Assembly (NCBI RefSeq): GCF_002252985.1
Contig: NZ_NHPJ01000097.1
Coordinates: 1 to 42,928, forward strand
DNA length: 42,928 nucleotides
Reading direction: 5' to 3'
From: Halorubrum halodurans
Lineage (GTDB): Archaea; Halobacteriota; Halobacteria; Halobacteriales; Haloferacaceae
Under the pieces are notes generated by a model. The model was not told the DNA's origin and made no database searches. It saw nothing but the letters and a program-made list of their open reading frames with translations. Made by a program: the position numbers and the translations under genes. Shown here piece by piece: positions 8,193-15,907 of the stretch. Each line of letters opens with the position of its first letter. Positions within the stretch are counted from its first letter, which is position 1.

Positions 8193-8270
8193 AGGCAACC
8201 GAATCTTCCCGCTTCAACTCCTTTGATTTAGTGGCCTACCTCGCTGCAGTATGGCGATTCAACACAGCCG
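7329..8270 (-). mobile_element. IS5-family insertion sequence
   Basis: A 17-bp perfect inverted repeat (CGGCTGTGTTGAATCGC) lies at 7329-7345 and 8254-8270 and encloses one transposase gene on the minus strand. No target duplication is obvious on either side, so one flank has probably been deleted or exchanged. The end sequences resemble, but are not the same as, those of the element at 41342. Confidence 0.85.
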
Positions 8271-8376
8271 ATTCTACCCAACCAATTCTCGGCGGTGACT
8301 ATCGCCTTCTTACGGGATTCCATCTCTGTTCTCTCGTATGTTCCGGGAGCTCTGATCCACACTGGCACTAAAGACG

Positions 8377-8397
8377 GATGATAAGAATTATATTTTG
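8377..8397 (+). promoter_or_regulatory. Leaderless-type promoter of the deacetylase gene
   Basis: AT-rich TATA-like sequence (AATTATATTTTG) is centred about 25 nt before the ATG at 8416, the haloarchaeal spacing for leaderless mRNA. The same block is repeated almost unchanged at 23026-23045 before a truncated copy of the gene. Confidence 0.6.
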
Positions 8398-8415
8398 ACA
8401 TCTGAGAATTCCTGT

Positions 8416-9243
8416 ATGAAAATTATACAAATTGATGTTGAGCCGTGGTATTGTGATCTGGATATCTCTAGATGGAGTGATCACGACGAGAATGTTGCTC
8501 AGTATACGAGGGAAATCATGTCCATGCTCGAAGAAACGGGTAACAAAGCTACATTCTTTGTGCTATCTGAGGTGGCTCAAAAGTATCCTGGTTTGGTACA
8601 GGAAATACAGGCACGGGGGCACGAAGTCGGAAGCCATGGTACACATCACGTTCACCTCAGCGAGCTAGACAGGGAATCTTTGGCTGATGGTTTGGATACT
8701 TCAATTAAAGCACTTAAGGCCGCTGGCGTAGATGAAGTCGCTGGATTTCGAGCTCCTCAATTTAGTCTCTCGTCCGATTCGAAGTTTCTTATTTCGGAGC
8801 TCATCCAGCGAGATTTCCTCTATGACTCAAGTGTCTTTCCAGTGTGGACACCACTCTATGGTATCCCAGACGCACCACGAACACCATATCGAATCAGTGA
8901 ATCTACGCTGTATCGTGACCCAGAAAGCCAACTTTGGGAGTTCCCGCTGAGTACATATCAAGTGCCACTATTAAAACAAAATATACCCATCGCCGGAGGG
9001 TTTTATTTACGTGCCATGCCATATCGAATGTTGCGATATCTTCTCAAATCCTCATCGATCTCCCCTAACGTTTGTTATTTACACCCTTGGGAACTGAACG
9101 CAGAACCGCAACGAGTCGAAGAATACCCTTGGTTCCAGTACCATGGTCGGAACACTACCCGGAGGAAACTCGAATCTCTATTGAACGATTTCTCATTCAC
9201 CACCACGAAAGACTACTTGGAGAACCACTTAGATAGTGAATAG
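8416..9243 (+). CDS. Polysaccharide deacetylase (NodB fold, DUF3473/XrtA-locus type)
   Basis: The start is the ATG at 8416 (MKIIQIDVEPWY) and not an upstream TTG, because the duplicated fragment at 23066 begins at the same codon. The 275-residue enzyme shows the NodB-fold metal and catalytic motifs: IDVEPW near the start, GSHGTHHVHL as the His-x-x-x-His metal site, GFRAPQFS, and YLHPWEL near the end. The DVE-W and HPWE forms are those of deacetylases found in bacterial exosortase-A exopolysaccharide loci. It should remove N-acetyl groups from a surface glycan or precursor, leaving free amino groups. No signal peptide is visible, so it may act on the cytoplasmic side. The next gene starts one base after its stop. 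Confidence 0.85.
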   Translation: MKIIQIDVEPWYCDLDISRWSDHDENVAQYTREIMSMLEETGNKATFFVLSEVAQKYPGLVQEIQARGHEVGSHGTHHVHLSELDRESLADGLDTSIKALKAAGVDEVAGFRAPQFSLSSDSKFLISELIQRDFLYDSSVFPVWTPLYGIPDAPRTPYRISESTLYRDPESQLWEFPLSTYQVPLLKQNIPIAGGFYLRAMPYRMLRYLLKSSSISPNVCYLHPWELNAEPQRVEEYPWFQYHGRNTTRRKLESLLNDFSFTTTKDYLENHLDSE

Positions 9244-9244
9244 T

Positions 9245-10393
9245 ATGTCGAATACTCAAATACGTCCGATTGAGGACGAAGATATCCCGGAATTTCTCGA
9301 CCTCGTCGACAACTATTTATCAGAAATATCGAATGAGTTGTGGGACACAGATTGGTTCAGATGGAAGTATGATCAAAATCCTTGGACCCCTGAGATTGCT
9401 GCAACCGTTGCGGTTGAGGATGGGGAGATAATCGGGGGCGTCGGCTTTGTGCCCGTTCCGATGGAATTTGAGGGGTCGGAGTTCCTAGGAATTTCGCCGA
9501 CCGATCTCGTCATCCATCCCGACCATCGGGGGGGAATGACGTTTTCAGAATTGGTCGAGAGAGGAATGGAGGAGTTCGCAGACCATAATACTTGGCTGAC
9601 TTACGGTCAACCACGTGAGGACACCGTTGATGTCTGGACCCGACTTCGGGGATGGAGTGAGGTCGAAACCGTTCCACGGAGTTGGCGAATTAATCGGATT
9701 CAGACGTTCGTTGGGGACCTAACTGAGAACAAGCTTCTTTCGACTCTCTCTATGGCTGGCCAACCGATTTTCCTATCTGCCAACCTGATTGATCGTGCGA
9801 CCCGAAAGAGCACAGATCCCAGCGTAACCGTATCAGCGTATGAATCTGTGCCATCGGAGCTACTACAAGATTTGTATGAGACTATTTCGCCAAGCGGGCT
9901 CCAAATCAATCGAAACAAGCAGTTCTACGAGTGGCGGCTATCGAAGGCCTCCCACGCGGACTACCGCACGTTCGTAGCTCGTAAGGATGGAGATGTTGTG
10001 GGAGCACTGACAACGTCACAATGGCGGACTCAAGATGTGGTGAAGATTGTAGACCTTCTGCCAATTAACTGCGACTCGCCGACAGACAAAGCAATCGTTC
10101 GAAGCTTAGTTGTTGTAGCGCTTAAGGCTCACCGAAAGAATGGGGCGATTCGTGCATCTCTCTCCCTCCCAGAGGAGATTCTGGCTGAGTTCGGATTTGT
10201 CCGCACTCGGCAGATGAAGCAACTCATGGAGTGGGGACCGTTGGCAGAGTTAGCTGGAGAGGCTGTTCCGTCATGGGACCTTCATTTTGCTGGGAAGGTC
10301 CTTGAACAAGCAGACCTCACTTCGGAAGAGGCGGAGCGAATGCTCGATTGGCGGCAGTGGAACTTCACGGGGATTGAAATCGATACTGCCTGA
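9245..10393 (+). CDS. GNAT-superfamily acyltransferase of a polysaccharide locus
   Basis: The ATG at 9245 lies one base after the deacetylase stop, so the two are co-translated. The 382-residue protein begins with a GNAT domain: IRPIEDEDIPEFLDLV, the WFRWKYDQNPW element, VEDGEIIGGVGFV, and the acyl-CoA-site region PTDLVIHPDHRGG. A second half (about 200-340) resembles another GNAT or FemAB-like fold (NKQFYEWRL, FVARKDGDVVGAL). Tandem-domain proteins of this kind occur in glycan loci and move acyl groups to amines. Paired with a deacetylase and an ACP charging set, it is the candidate to transfer an acyl group to an amino sugar. Substrate is unknown. Confidence 0.7.
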   Translation: MSNTQIRPIEDEDIPEFLDLVDNYLSEISNELWDTDWFRWKYDQNPWTPEIAATVAVEDGEIIGGVGFVPVPMEFEGSEFLGISPTDLVIHPDHRGGMTFSELVERGMEEFADHNTWLTYGQPREDTVDVWTRLRGWSEVETVPRSWRINRIQTFVGDLTENKLLSTLSMAGQPIFLSANLIDRATRKSTDPSVTVSAYESVPSELLQDLYETISPSGLQINRNKQFYEWRLSKASHADYRTFVARKDGDVVGALTTSQWRTQDVVKIVDLLPINCDSPTDKAIVRSLVVVALKAHRKNGAIRASLSLPEEILAEFGFVRTRQMKQLMEWGPLAELAGEAVPSWDLHFAGKVLEQADLTSEEAERMLDWRQWNFTGIEIDTA

Positions 10394-10440
10394 GCGGATG
10401 TAGAATCGTTCGCAGAAGATGATCAGGAGAAAAGAATCCA

Positions 10441-10851
10441 ATGGCTCCCGTACCCAACTGTGGAATCGATATCGTAGCTATCAGCCGGATTGAACGCTTA
10501 CTCAAAGAGTTCCCTGAGCAATTCCAGGCCTATGCCTTCACAGAGGGAGAACGTTCCTACTGTGATGAACAGCCGTATCCTGAACAACACTACGCTGCTC
10601 GTTGGGCTGTCAAGGAGGCGTATCTCAAGGCCTCGCCTAGTTCAGAGATAAATCGTGATTTGTCGAAGGTCGAAATTATTAGAGAAGAGAGACCATATTT
10701 GCGAATTAAGGACACCGCTTACTCGGAAGGCCTATACAGGGATCCTGATTCAGAGTACAGTACTGTCCCAGCGGCTATCTCCATGGCACACGAGCGCCAA
10801 CTTGATCTCGCCATCGGTCTAGTATGTCTCCCAGCCAGTACCCACGATTAA
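10441..10851 (+). CDS. acpS: Holo-ACP synthase (AcpS-type 4'-phosphopantetheinyl transferase)
   Basis: The 136-residue protein has both signatures of AcpS: CGIDIVAISRIERLL near the N-terminus with Asp10 as a magnesium ligand, and ARWAVKEAYLKA with Glu59 as the second ligand, preceded by FTEGERSYC. Length is normal (about 120-140). It moves the phosphopantetheine arm of CoA onto a conserved Ser of an acyl carrier protein. The obvious substrate is the ACP encoded at 12828-13076. ACP systems are rare in archaea, which make isoprenoid lipids, so a dedicated AcpS next to an ACP is notable. It follows the GNAT gene by 47 bases on the same strand and converges with the SDR gene. Confidence 0.88.
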   Translation: MAPVPNCGIDIVAISRIERLLKEFPEQFQAYAFTEGERSYCDEQPYPEQHYAARWAVKEAYLKASPSSEINRDLSKVEIIREERPYLRIKDTAYSEGLYRDPDSEYSTVPAAISMAHERQLDLAIGLVCLPASTHD

Positions 10852-10869
10852 CGAGAAGAAGGGAGCGAC

Positions 10870-11595
10870 CTAGAGCGTGCCCGAATCCACGCGGATAGTT
10901 TCGCCTGTAATTGAACTCGCACCTCCGGAGAGTAGGAACACAATTGTTTCCGCAACACTCGCTTGTTGAGTGGGCTCCCCTAGCCCAGTTCGATTGTATA
11001 TCCGGTCTTTCACGTCTTCGTCGAGACTGTCTGTCATTGAAGTATTCATGAAGCCGGGCACAACACAGTTCGACCGAATCCCACGCCCTCCCCACTCACG
11101 AGCAGTATTCAGCGAGAACGCTTCTAGTGCGCCCTTGGTCGCGGCATACATACTTAGCCCCTTGTAGCCGGTTGCTGTCGAGACCGATGAAACGTGTACT
11201 AACGCACCTTCGGTCCGATTGAGCATCATGTCCCGAAGCGAGAACTTCGAGAGGAATATTGAGGAGAGTACGTTAATCCGGAACATTTGTTCCAGCGGCG
11301 AGACCGATGCATTCGTTACAAGATCGTCATACGCCATTGCGGCGTTGTTTACCAACCCGTATATCGGTCCACGAGGCTTGAGCTCTTCTTGATAGAGGTC
11401 GCTAATCTTCTCCGGATTCGAGAGGTCAAAGTTGATGTGGCAGTATCGGTCAGGATACTCTTCCTCGAATTCTTCTGTATTTTCGCTTTCGCTCCGGCTA
11501 ATCCCGATGATTTGATACTCTGTCTCAGCCAGAAGTGCCTGTACAGTCGCTGTCCCGAGTCCCCGTGAGTCGCCAGTTACGATTACTGATTGCAT
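10870..11595 (-). CDS. SDR oxidoreductase, FabG-like 3-oxoacyl-ACP reductase candidate
   Basis: This 241-residue classical SDR has the cofactor motif TGDSRGLG, the NNAA motif (VNNAAMAYDD), the catalytic Ser in VHVSSVS and the YAATK active-site pair. It also has the C-terminal GETIRVDSG typical of FabG-type enzymes. Length matches FabG (about 245). It starts directly at the stop of the ligase gene, with no spacer, in the operon ACP-ligase-SDR. That context favours reduction of an ACP-bound 3-oxoacyl group, but SDR sequences alone do not fix substrate; a sugar or alcohol substrate is possible. Confidence 0.75.
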   Translation of the reverse strand: MQSVIVTGDSRGLGTATVQALLAETEYQIIGISRSESENTEEFEEEYPDRYCHINFDLSNPEKISDLYQEELKPRGPIYGLVNNAAMAYDDLVTNASVSPLEQMFRINVLSSIFLSKFSLRDMMLNRTEGALVHVSSVSTATGYKGLSMYAATKGALEAFSLNTAREWGGRGIRSNCVVPGFMNTSMTDSLDEDVKDRIYNRTGLGEPTQQASVAETIVFLLSGGASSITGETIRVDSGTL

Positions 11596-12831
11596 TTATC
11601 TAACCCGTTTGCCGCTTCGCGTTTTCTCTATTTCGTCTACTATGTCGATAATTCGTGGTTGCTTCCATCGCTCCAAATCCCCTATCTGTTCTTCGACGGC
11701 TGTTTCGACGACTTCGCCGTCCGCATCAGGAACAGGTTGCACTTCCGCAGTGAGGATATGCCCAGTTACGCTGGATTCGCGCGCTCGAACGATAGCTGCC
11801 TGTACACCGTCGATACTACTGATACGCCGTTCAACGTCGTGGGGATTCACGCGGTACCCACCGACATTGATAAAATCGGACTGACGGCCGGCGAATCTGA
11901 ATTCATCACCCTCTACAAACTCAACTTCGTCACCCGTGTGGTACCATTCCCCGTCGAACTCTTCAGCGGCGCTTTCTGCAAGCAAGGATTCATAGACTGC
12001 CAACTCGTTATCTTCGGTGATTTTGAACTGGTCTTCCTTCTCGTCGGGTATCTCAAACAGTTCGCCATTAGATTCGAGCAAACTGCCGGCCTCAGTCAGG
12101 GCGTAGACGTTCCGGAACTTCGCATTCGGAAACCGCTCTTTCAACGATTCTTTTAGTTGGGGTTCAAACATCTCTCCCCCAGAAGTTAGCCGTTTGACTG
12201 ACGGGTATGTACCTCCTAACCGCTGAAGTCGCAACCGGTAAAAGGTAGGTGTTGCTGAGATGTGCGTCACTTCATATTCGCTAATTACTTCCTCAATCTG
12301 ATCAACGCTATGCTCGAAGATATAGATCATCGGATTCAGGTTGCTAACGGCTTGGAAGAACACCTGAAGACCAGCAATATGGGTCGGATTGTACGCGAAT
12401 GCCCAAACGTTGTCATCAAACCGTTCGTCAGTTCGGACTGACTGGGTCAGCGTACCTAAGGTCTGTTCAACGCGAGTGGGAGTCCCGGTTGTGCCAGACG
12501 TGTAAATTCCGAGTGTCCACTCATCATCCGCAGTCCTGATCTTTTTGGGTAGGTCACTCGGGTCTTCAATTTCAATCTTTGGGACTGGTTCAGTTTGCTC
12601 CAGATCTCTGGCATCAAACCCGAGTTCCGATAGTGTCTCAGAGGAGAATTCAGAATCCAAAAGCGTGAATTCTGATTCGGTCAGGAGAGCGATTAATATC
12701 TCAGTAAAGAGCTCGTCGGGTTCAGAAGTCTGTAGTACTGAATGCCGCTTCTCTCGGTTTGAAATTCTCTGTACGAGCTCCCCGTACGAGACTTCGATTT
12801 CTCGCTCAATATCCCACCAGAAGAGACTCAT
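11596..12831 (-). CDS. AMP-forming acyl-(carrier protein) ligase, ANL superfamily
   Basis: The 411-residue protein contains the ANL core motifs: YTSGTTGTPTR at about 110-120 (P-loop), YALTEAG at 243-249, YHTGD at 297-301, the hinge and GRQSDFINVGGYR at 315-327, and the C-terminal KTRSGKR with Lys408 in the place of the catalytic lysine. It activates a carboxylic acid as acyl-AMP and passes it to a thiol, most likely the phosphopantetheine of the adjacent ACP. It is shorter than typical acyl-CoA synthetases (about 500-550), lacking part of the N-terminal region, and the usual P-loop Lys is replaced (TPTR). Its start overlaps the ACP stop by four bases (ATGA). Confidence 0.85.
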   Translation of the reverse strand: MSLFWWDIEREIEVSYGELVQRISNREKRHSVLQTSEPDELFTEILIALLTESEFTLLDSEFSSETLSELGFDARDLEQTEPVPKIEIEDPSDLPKKIRTADDEWTLGIYTSGTTGTPTRVEQTLGTLTQSVRTDERFDDNVWAFAYNPTHIAGLQVFFQAVSNLNPMIYIFEHSVDQIEEVISEYEVTHISATPTFYRLRLQRLGGTYPSVKRLTSGGEMFEPQLKESLKERFPNAKFRNVYALTEAGSLLESNGELFEIPDEKEDQFKITEDNELAVYESLLAESAAEEFDGEWYHTGDEVEFVEGDEFRFAGRQSDFINVGGYRVNPHDVERRISSIDGVQAAIVRARESSVTGHILTAEVQPVPDADGEVVETAVEEQIGDLERWKQPRIIDIVDEIEKTRSGKRVR

Positions 12832-13076
12832 GAATTGATTTTACTCAAGACCTCACCGACCTCGTCGACCACTTCGTCCTCGAAAACATCGACTCTGTAC
12901 TCATCTTCGATACGGACGGTCATTTCAGCCAGATCGAGGGAATCGAGACCCAAGTCATCCGTGAGCGACATGTCGTCGTTGATGGCACTCACTGTACTCG
13001 CATCGTCTTTCGATTCGAGAATCTCGTTCAGAATATTCCGAAGCGTCTCCCGTTCTGCTACTGCCTCATTTGACAT
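12828..13076 (-). CDS. Acyl carrier protein
   Basis: The ATG at 13076 (MSNEAVAE) gives an 82-residue protein, the usual ACP length; an upstream start at 13106 would add ten residues. It has the four-helix ACP pattern, strong acidity, and the attachment motif LGLDSLDLAE with Ser46 as the phosphopantetheine site. The recognition helix EMTVRIEDEYRVDV follows. It leads the operon with the ligase and SDR. Its likely modifier, AcpS, is encoded nearby on the other strand. The role is to carry an activated acyl group as a thioester; in a glycan locus this group is probably destined for sugar acylation. Confidence 0.92.
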   Translation of the reverse strand: MSNEAVAERETLRNILNEILESKDDASTVSAINDDMSLTDDLGLDSLDLAEMTVRIEDEYRVDVFEDEVVDEVGEVLSKINS

Positions 13077-13194
13077 TGTAGTAATATCGCATTCATGGTT
13101 AATCACACTTACGCACTTTTGCCTCCGTCAGTGGGATAGTTCAACATCAGTACATCACAAAGCCGGTTAGTTGAGACGTCTGCTTGCTTGAGGT

Positions 13195-14356
13195 GTGTCT
13201 AAAACCCAGCAAGCAGACGGTGAAATCCATGAGGACCAACTCCTTAACTTCCTCGTCAACTCCCTTGACGAGGAAGTCGCCCTCAAACTCGCTGAAAACG
13301 CTGAACTGGATGCTGTAGACATCTACGAGGTCCTCGTCGGCGTACGCGCCGACGAGGACCTCAGTCTCAACGCTCTGTGAGAGGAGTGAAGATGCACCCC
13401 ACGAAAACTCGGTTCTCTACCACCTCCGCACCAAGTTCGACCTTGAGACGCTCGAACAAGTCGGTAACGCGCTCCTTCAGAAGGACGTTCTTGACGCCCT
13501 TCCCCAGCAGGTGGAGGTCGTTTCAGACCTCCACCTGCGGCCCTACTACGGCGACGAAGCCGGTACAGACGGCCTGTATCACTCACAAGCGAAGCGTGGA
13601 ACAACTGCGTTCCATGCCTACGCGACACTCTACGCGCGTGTGAAGAACAAACGCTACACGCTGGCGGTGTCGCCGTCTTCGAGACGGCGCACCACCAGCA
13701 GTGTCCTCGCAGAGTTTCTCGGTATCCTCGACGGCCTTGACCTCGAGGTTAAGGCTGTCTTTCTTGACCGTGAATTCTACCACAGCAAGTGTTTGACGCT
13801 GCTTCAGGCACACAACCACCCCTACGTCATGCCGATCGTCCGCTGGGGACAGACGATCAAGCAAGAACTCTCGGAAGGCTGGAGTCGCGTGATTCAACAC
13901 AACATGACGGCGAAACTCGACGGTCACAGCTGGACCGTCGAGTTTCCGGTCTACATCGACTGTACGTACCAAAACGGACGGTACGACGAACATGGGGTGG
14001 CGCGTCACGGCTACGCCGCTGACGCGCCGTTCATCGACTCACCACGAGACACTCGATACCACTACGCGAAACGCTTCGGTATCGAGGCCAGCTACCGACT
14101 CTCCGAGCAAAGTATTGCGACGACATCGACACAAAATCCGGTCGTACGGCTGCTGTACGTCGTGGTGAGCTTGTTGTTACAGAACGTGTATTTACACTGG
14201 GAGTACGTGGCGACGCCCCGTCGTGGGGAGCGTCGCCTCTGGAAGTGGTCGTTCAAGGAGTTCATCAACATGATTCAACGGGCAGCGTGGACGGCCCTCG
14301 CAACACGTCAGGCCGTCCCCGCAAACCGACCACCAGACGACCGGTTTACCCGCTAA
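13195..14356 (+). pseudogene. ISH3-family transposase broken by one +1 frameshift
   Basis: The first frame (GTG at 13195, MSKTQQADGEIHEDQ) runs to IYEVLVG and then hits a stop at 13378-13380. The rest of the protein is open in the +1 frame, from the codons for LCERSEDAP at about 13373, through DLHLRPYYGDE, KRGTTAFHAYATLY, VKAVFLDREFY, YVMPIVRWGQ and RFGIEASYRLSEQS, to 14356. These are the DDE-type landmarks of ISH3 transposases. The extra base lies inside a perfect palindrome at 13327-13362. Apart from that one shift the gene looks complete. Confidence 0.85.
13327..13362. repeat. Perfect 16-bp palindrome at the transposase frameshift
   Basis: GAGGTCCTCGTCGGCG (13327-13342) and its exact complement (13347-13362) surround a TACG loop. 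The related copy near 31750 has only an imperfect version with one base fewer, and stays in frame there. Confidence 0.85.
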
Positions 14357-14393
14357 TCTCCGACCGGGCTAGCCTTCGCCAAGAGTGGCGACG

Positions 14394-14431
14394 CTGTCGC
14401 TGTCGGCGGCAGCAGCCGCCGACAGCGACAG
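14394..14431. repeat. Perfect 16-bp hairpin in the ISH3 3' region
   Basis: CTGTCGCTGTCGGCGG and its complement enclose a CAGCAG loop. It lies after the transposase stop and before the right end. Slightly shortened versions are kept in the two deletion derivatives (near 26142-26180 and 32141-32177). It could be a transcription terminator or a transposition signal. Confidence 0.8.
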
Positions 14432-14541
14432 TTCTCCGCCGGCTCGTCGATGATCTTCTCGTCAAGGCCACCAGCACAACCGCTCCGCCGTGGAACTCAG
14501 GCTTCAGAAACAGCTAGCCGAGGATGCTTTGTGAGGTACTG

Positions 14542-14901
14542 ATCCTGTATTTCAGTGCGAACGTCGAACAGTAGTGACCCCGCAGTATTCACTACCGCAA
14601 ACAGATCAGAAACCACTCCATCCCGGTCACGGTCCCGGCCCGATTAGGTGACGGTTAGGCCGGTACCCAAGCGGGTAGCGAACCGTTGCTGTTGACGGCA
14701 CGTTACTCATCGCACGAGACCGCGTAATTTCGGTATTGGAGGCGCTGTCTCGCGGATTATGAAATAATTTCTTCTCAGATCGGACTGGTAGGAACAGCGT
14801 AACACTTATTCAAACATAGATTTATTTTTCTTCAAATACCTCATGTCACAGAAGAGAACGGCGAGACGGGCATTCAATGTACTCCGTACGAGGAGCGAAT
14901 A
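14542..14901 (+). promoter_or_regulatory. Upstream region of the GT2-wecB-wecC operon
   Basis: I see no gene in this 360-bp stretch. An AT-rich TATA-like element (GATTTATTTTTC, about 14819-14830) would place a transcript start near 14850. That leaves a leader of about 50 nt with a purine-rich GAGGAG (14890-14895) six bases before the ATG, an unusually clear ribosome-binding site for a haloarchaeon. Confidence 0.45.
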
Positions 14902-15867
14902 ATGGCGACCCACGCACCACCGGGTGTGGATGACGAGGGACAGGTCGCGCCTGAACAAGAACGCATTGATGCTGTGTCCGACACCGTAGTCGCCGGGATT
15001 CCGACGTACAACGAGGAGATCGCGATCGGCAGTGTCGTTTCGAGGGCACAGCAGTACGCAGACGAGGTCATCGTCGTCGACGACGGGAGCACCGACAACA
15101 CGGTCCAGATCGCGCGATCCGTCGGAGCGACCGTGATCGAACACGAGGAAAACAAAGGGAAAGGCGGTGCCATCCGGACGCTGTTACAGTATACCACCAA
15201 CACCGATGAGATTGACAGCCTCGTCGTCCTCGACGGTGACGGCCAGCACCTCCCTGAGGATATTCCGGACGTCGTAGAACCCGTCCTCGAAGGAGACTGT
15301 GACATTTCGATCGGCAGCCGGTACGTTGATCAGGAAGAGACTGAGACGCCGCTTCATCGACGGGTTGGGCAGCACGTGCTCGATTACCTGACGTTGGGAT
15401 CGTCCGGGGAGAACCTGAGCGACACGCAGAGCGGATTCCGGGCGTTCTCACCGGAGGCGGCTTCGCGGTTAACCCTCCAGACGGACGGCATGGGTGTCGA
15501 AAGCGAAATGATCAGCGAGGCGGCAAACCGGGAGCTCGATATCGAGGAGGTACCGATCGACGTCCGGTACGAGGGCGTCGACGGTCAGACGCACAACCCG
15601 TTCAAGCACGGGCTGGGTGTGGCCGTGTTCGTGACGAAACTGATCCGGGATCGGCACCCGTTGTTGTTCTTCGGGGTGCCGGCGGTGGTTCTTCTCGGGT
15701 TCGGAGGGGGACTGTTACTCCACACGGCGTACCTCTACCAAACGACGACGGCGTTCCACCAGTGGCGTGCGCTGATTAGTGGCTTTTCGGTGTTGACGGG
15801 CGTTCTCTGTATGTTTAGTGGGCTCGTATTAAGTCAGGTGAGAAATATGGTCACTCGTATAGAATGA
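14902..15867 (+). CDS. Family 2 glycosyltransferase, dolichyl-phosphate sugar synthase type
   Basis: This 321-residue protein has a GT2 catalytic domain: AGIPTYNEEIAIG, VIVVDDGSTDNT, KGGAIRTLL and the metal-binding region VVLDGDGQHLPED. The acceptor-side motif DTQSGFRAFS follows. Two hydrophobic segments near the C-terminus (about 245-268 and 285-305) anchor it to the membrane. This is the plan of enzymes that move a sugar from a nucleotide donor to dolichyl phosphate, or start a lipid-linked glycan, in archaeal glycosylation. It heads a plus-strand run of glycan genes. The sugar cannot be read from sequence. Confidence 0.8.
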   Translation: MATHAPPGVDDEGQVAPEQERIDAVSDTVVAGIPTYNEEIAIGSVVSRAQQYADEVIVVDDGSTDNTVQIARSVGATVIEHEENKGKGGAIRTLLQYTTNTDEIDSLVVLDGDGQHLPEDIPDVVEPVLEGDCDISIGSRYVDQEETETPLHRRVGQHVLDYLTLGSSGENLSDTQSGFRAFSPEAASRLTLQTDGMGVESEMISEAANRELDIEEVPIDVRYEGVDGQTHNPFKHGLGVAVFVTKLIRDRHPLLFFGVPAVVLLGFGGGLLLHTAYLYQTTTAFHQWRALISGFSVLTGVLCMFSGLVLSQVRNMVTRIE

Positions 15868-15907
15868 TGTTAAATCATATTTCGAATACTCTCACACAGC
15901 TTCACGA

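Larger units (their letters stand above)
13148..14541. mobile_element. ISH3-family insertion sequence, near full length
   Basis: The ends are CAGTACATCACAAAG at 13148 and the inverted CTTTGTGAGGTACTG at 14527-14541, the same type of termini as the deletion derivatives at 26043 and 31567. The 1394-bp length fits the ISH3 family. No 5-bp target duplication is seen (AACAT on the left, ATCCT on the right), so the flanks may come from recombination between copies. It sits 72 bp upstream of the ACP start and may have displaced part of that operon's promoter region. Confidence 0.85.

Noticed and set aside
11590..12156. 188-codon plus-strand frame opposite the AMP ligase
   Set aside because: It is antisense to a gene with clear ANL motifs, and its product has no recognisable domain.
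14394..14431. The hairpin near the ISH3 right end considered as a CRISPR-type repeat
   Set aside because: It occurs once per ISH3 copy and is not in a spaced array; no CRISPR array is visible in the window.
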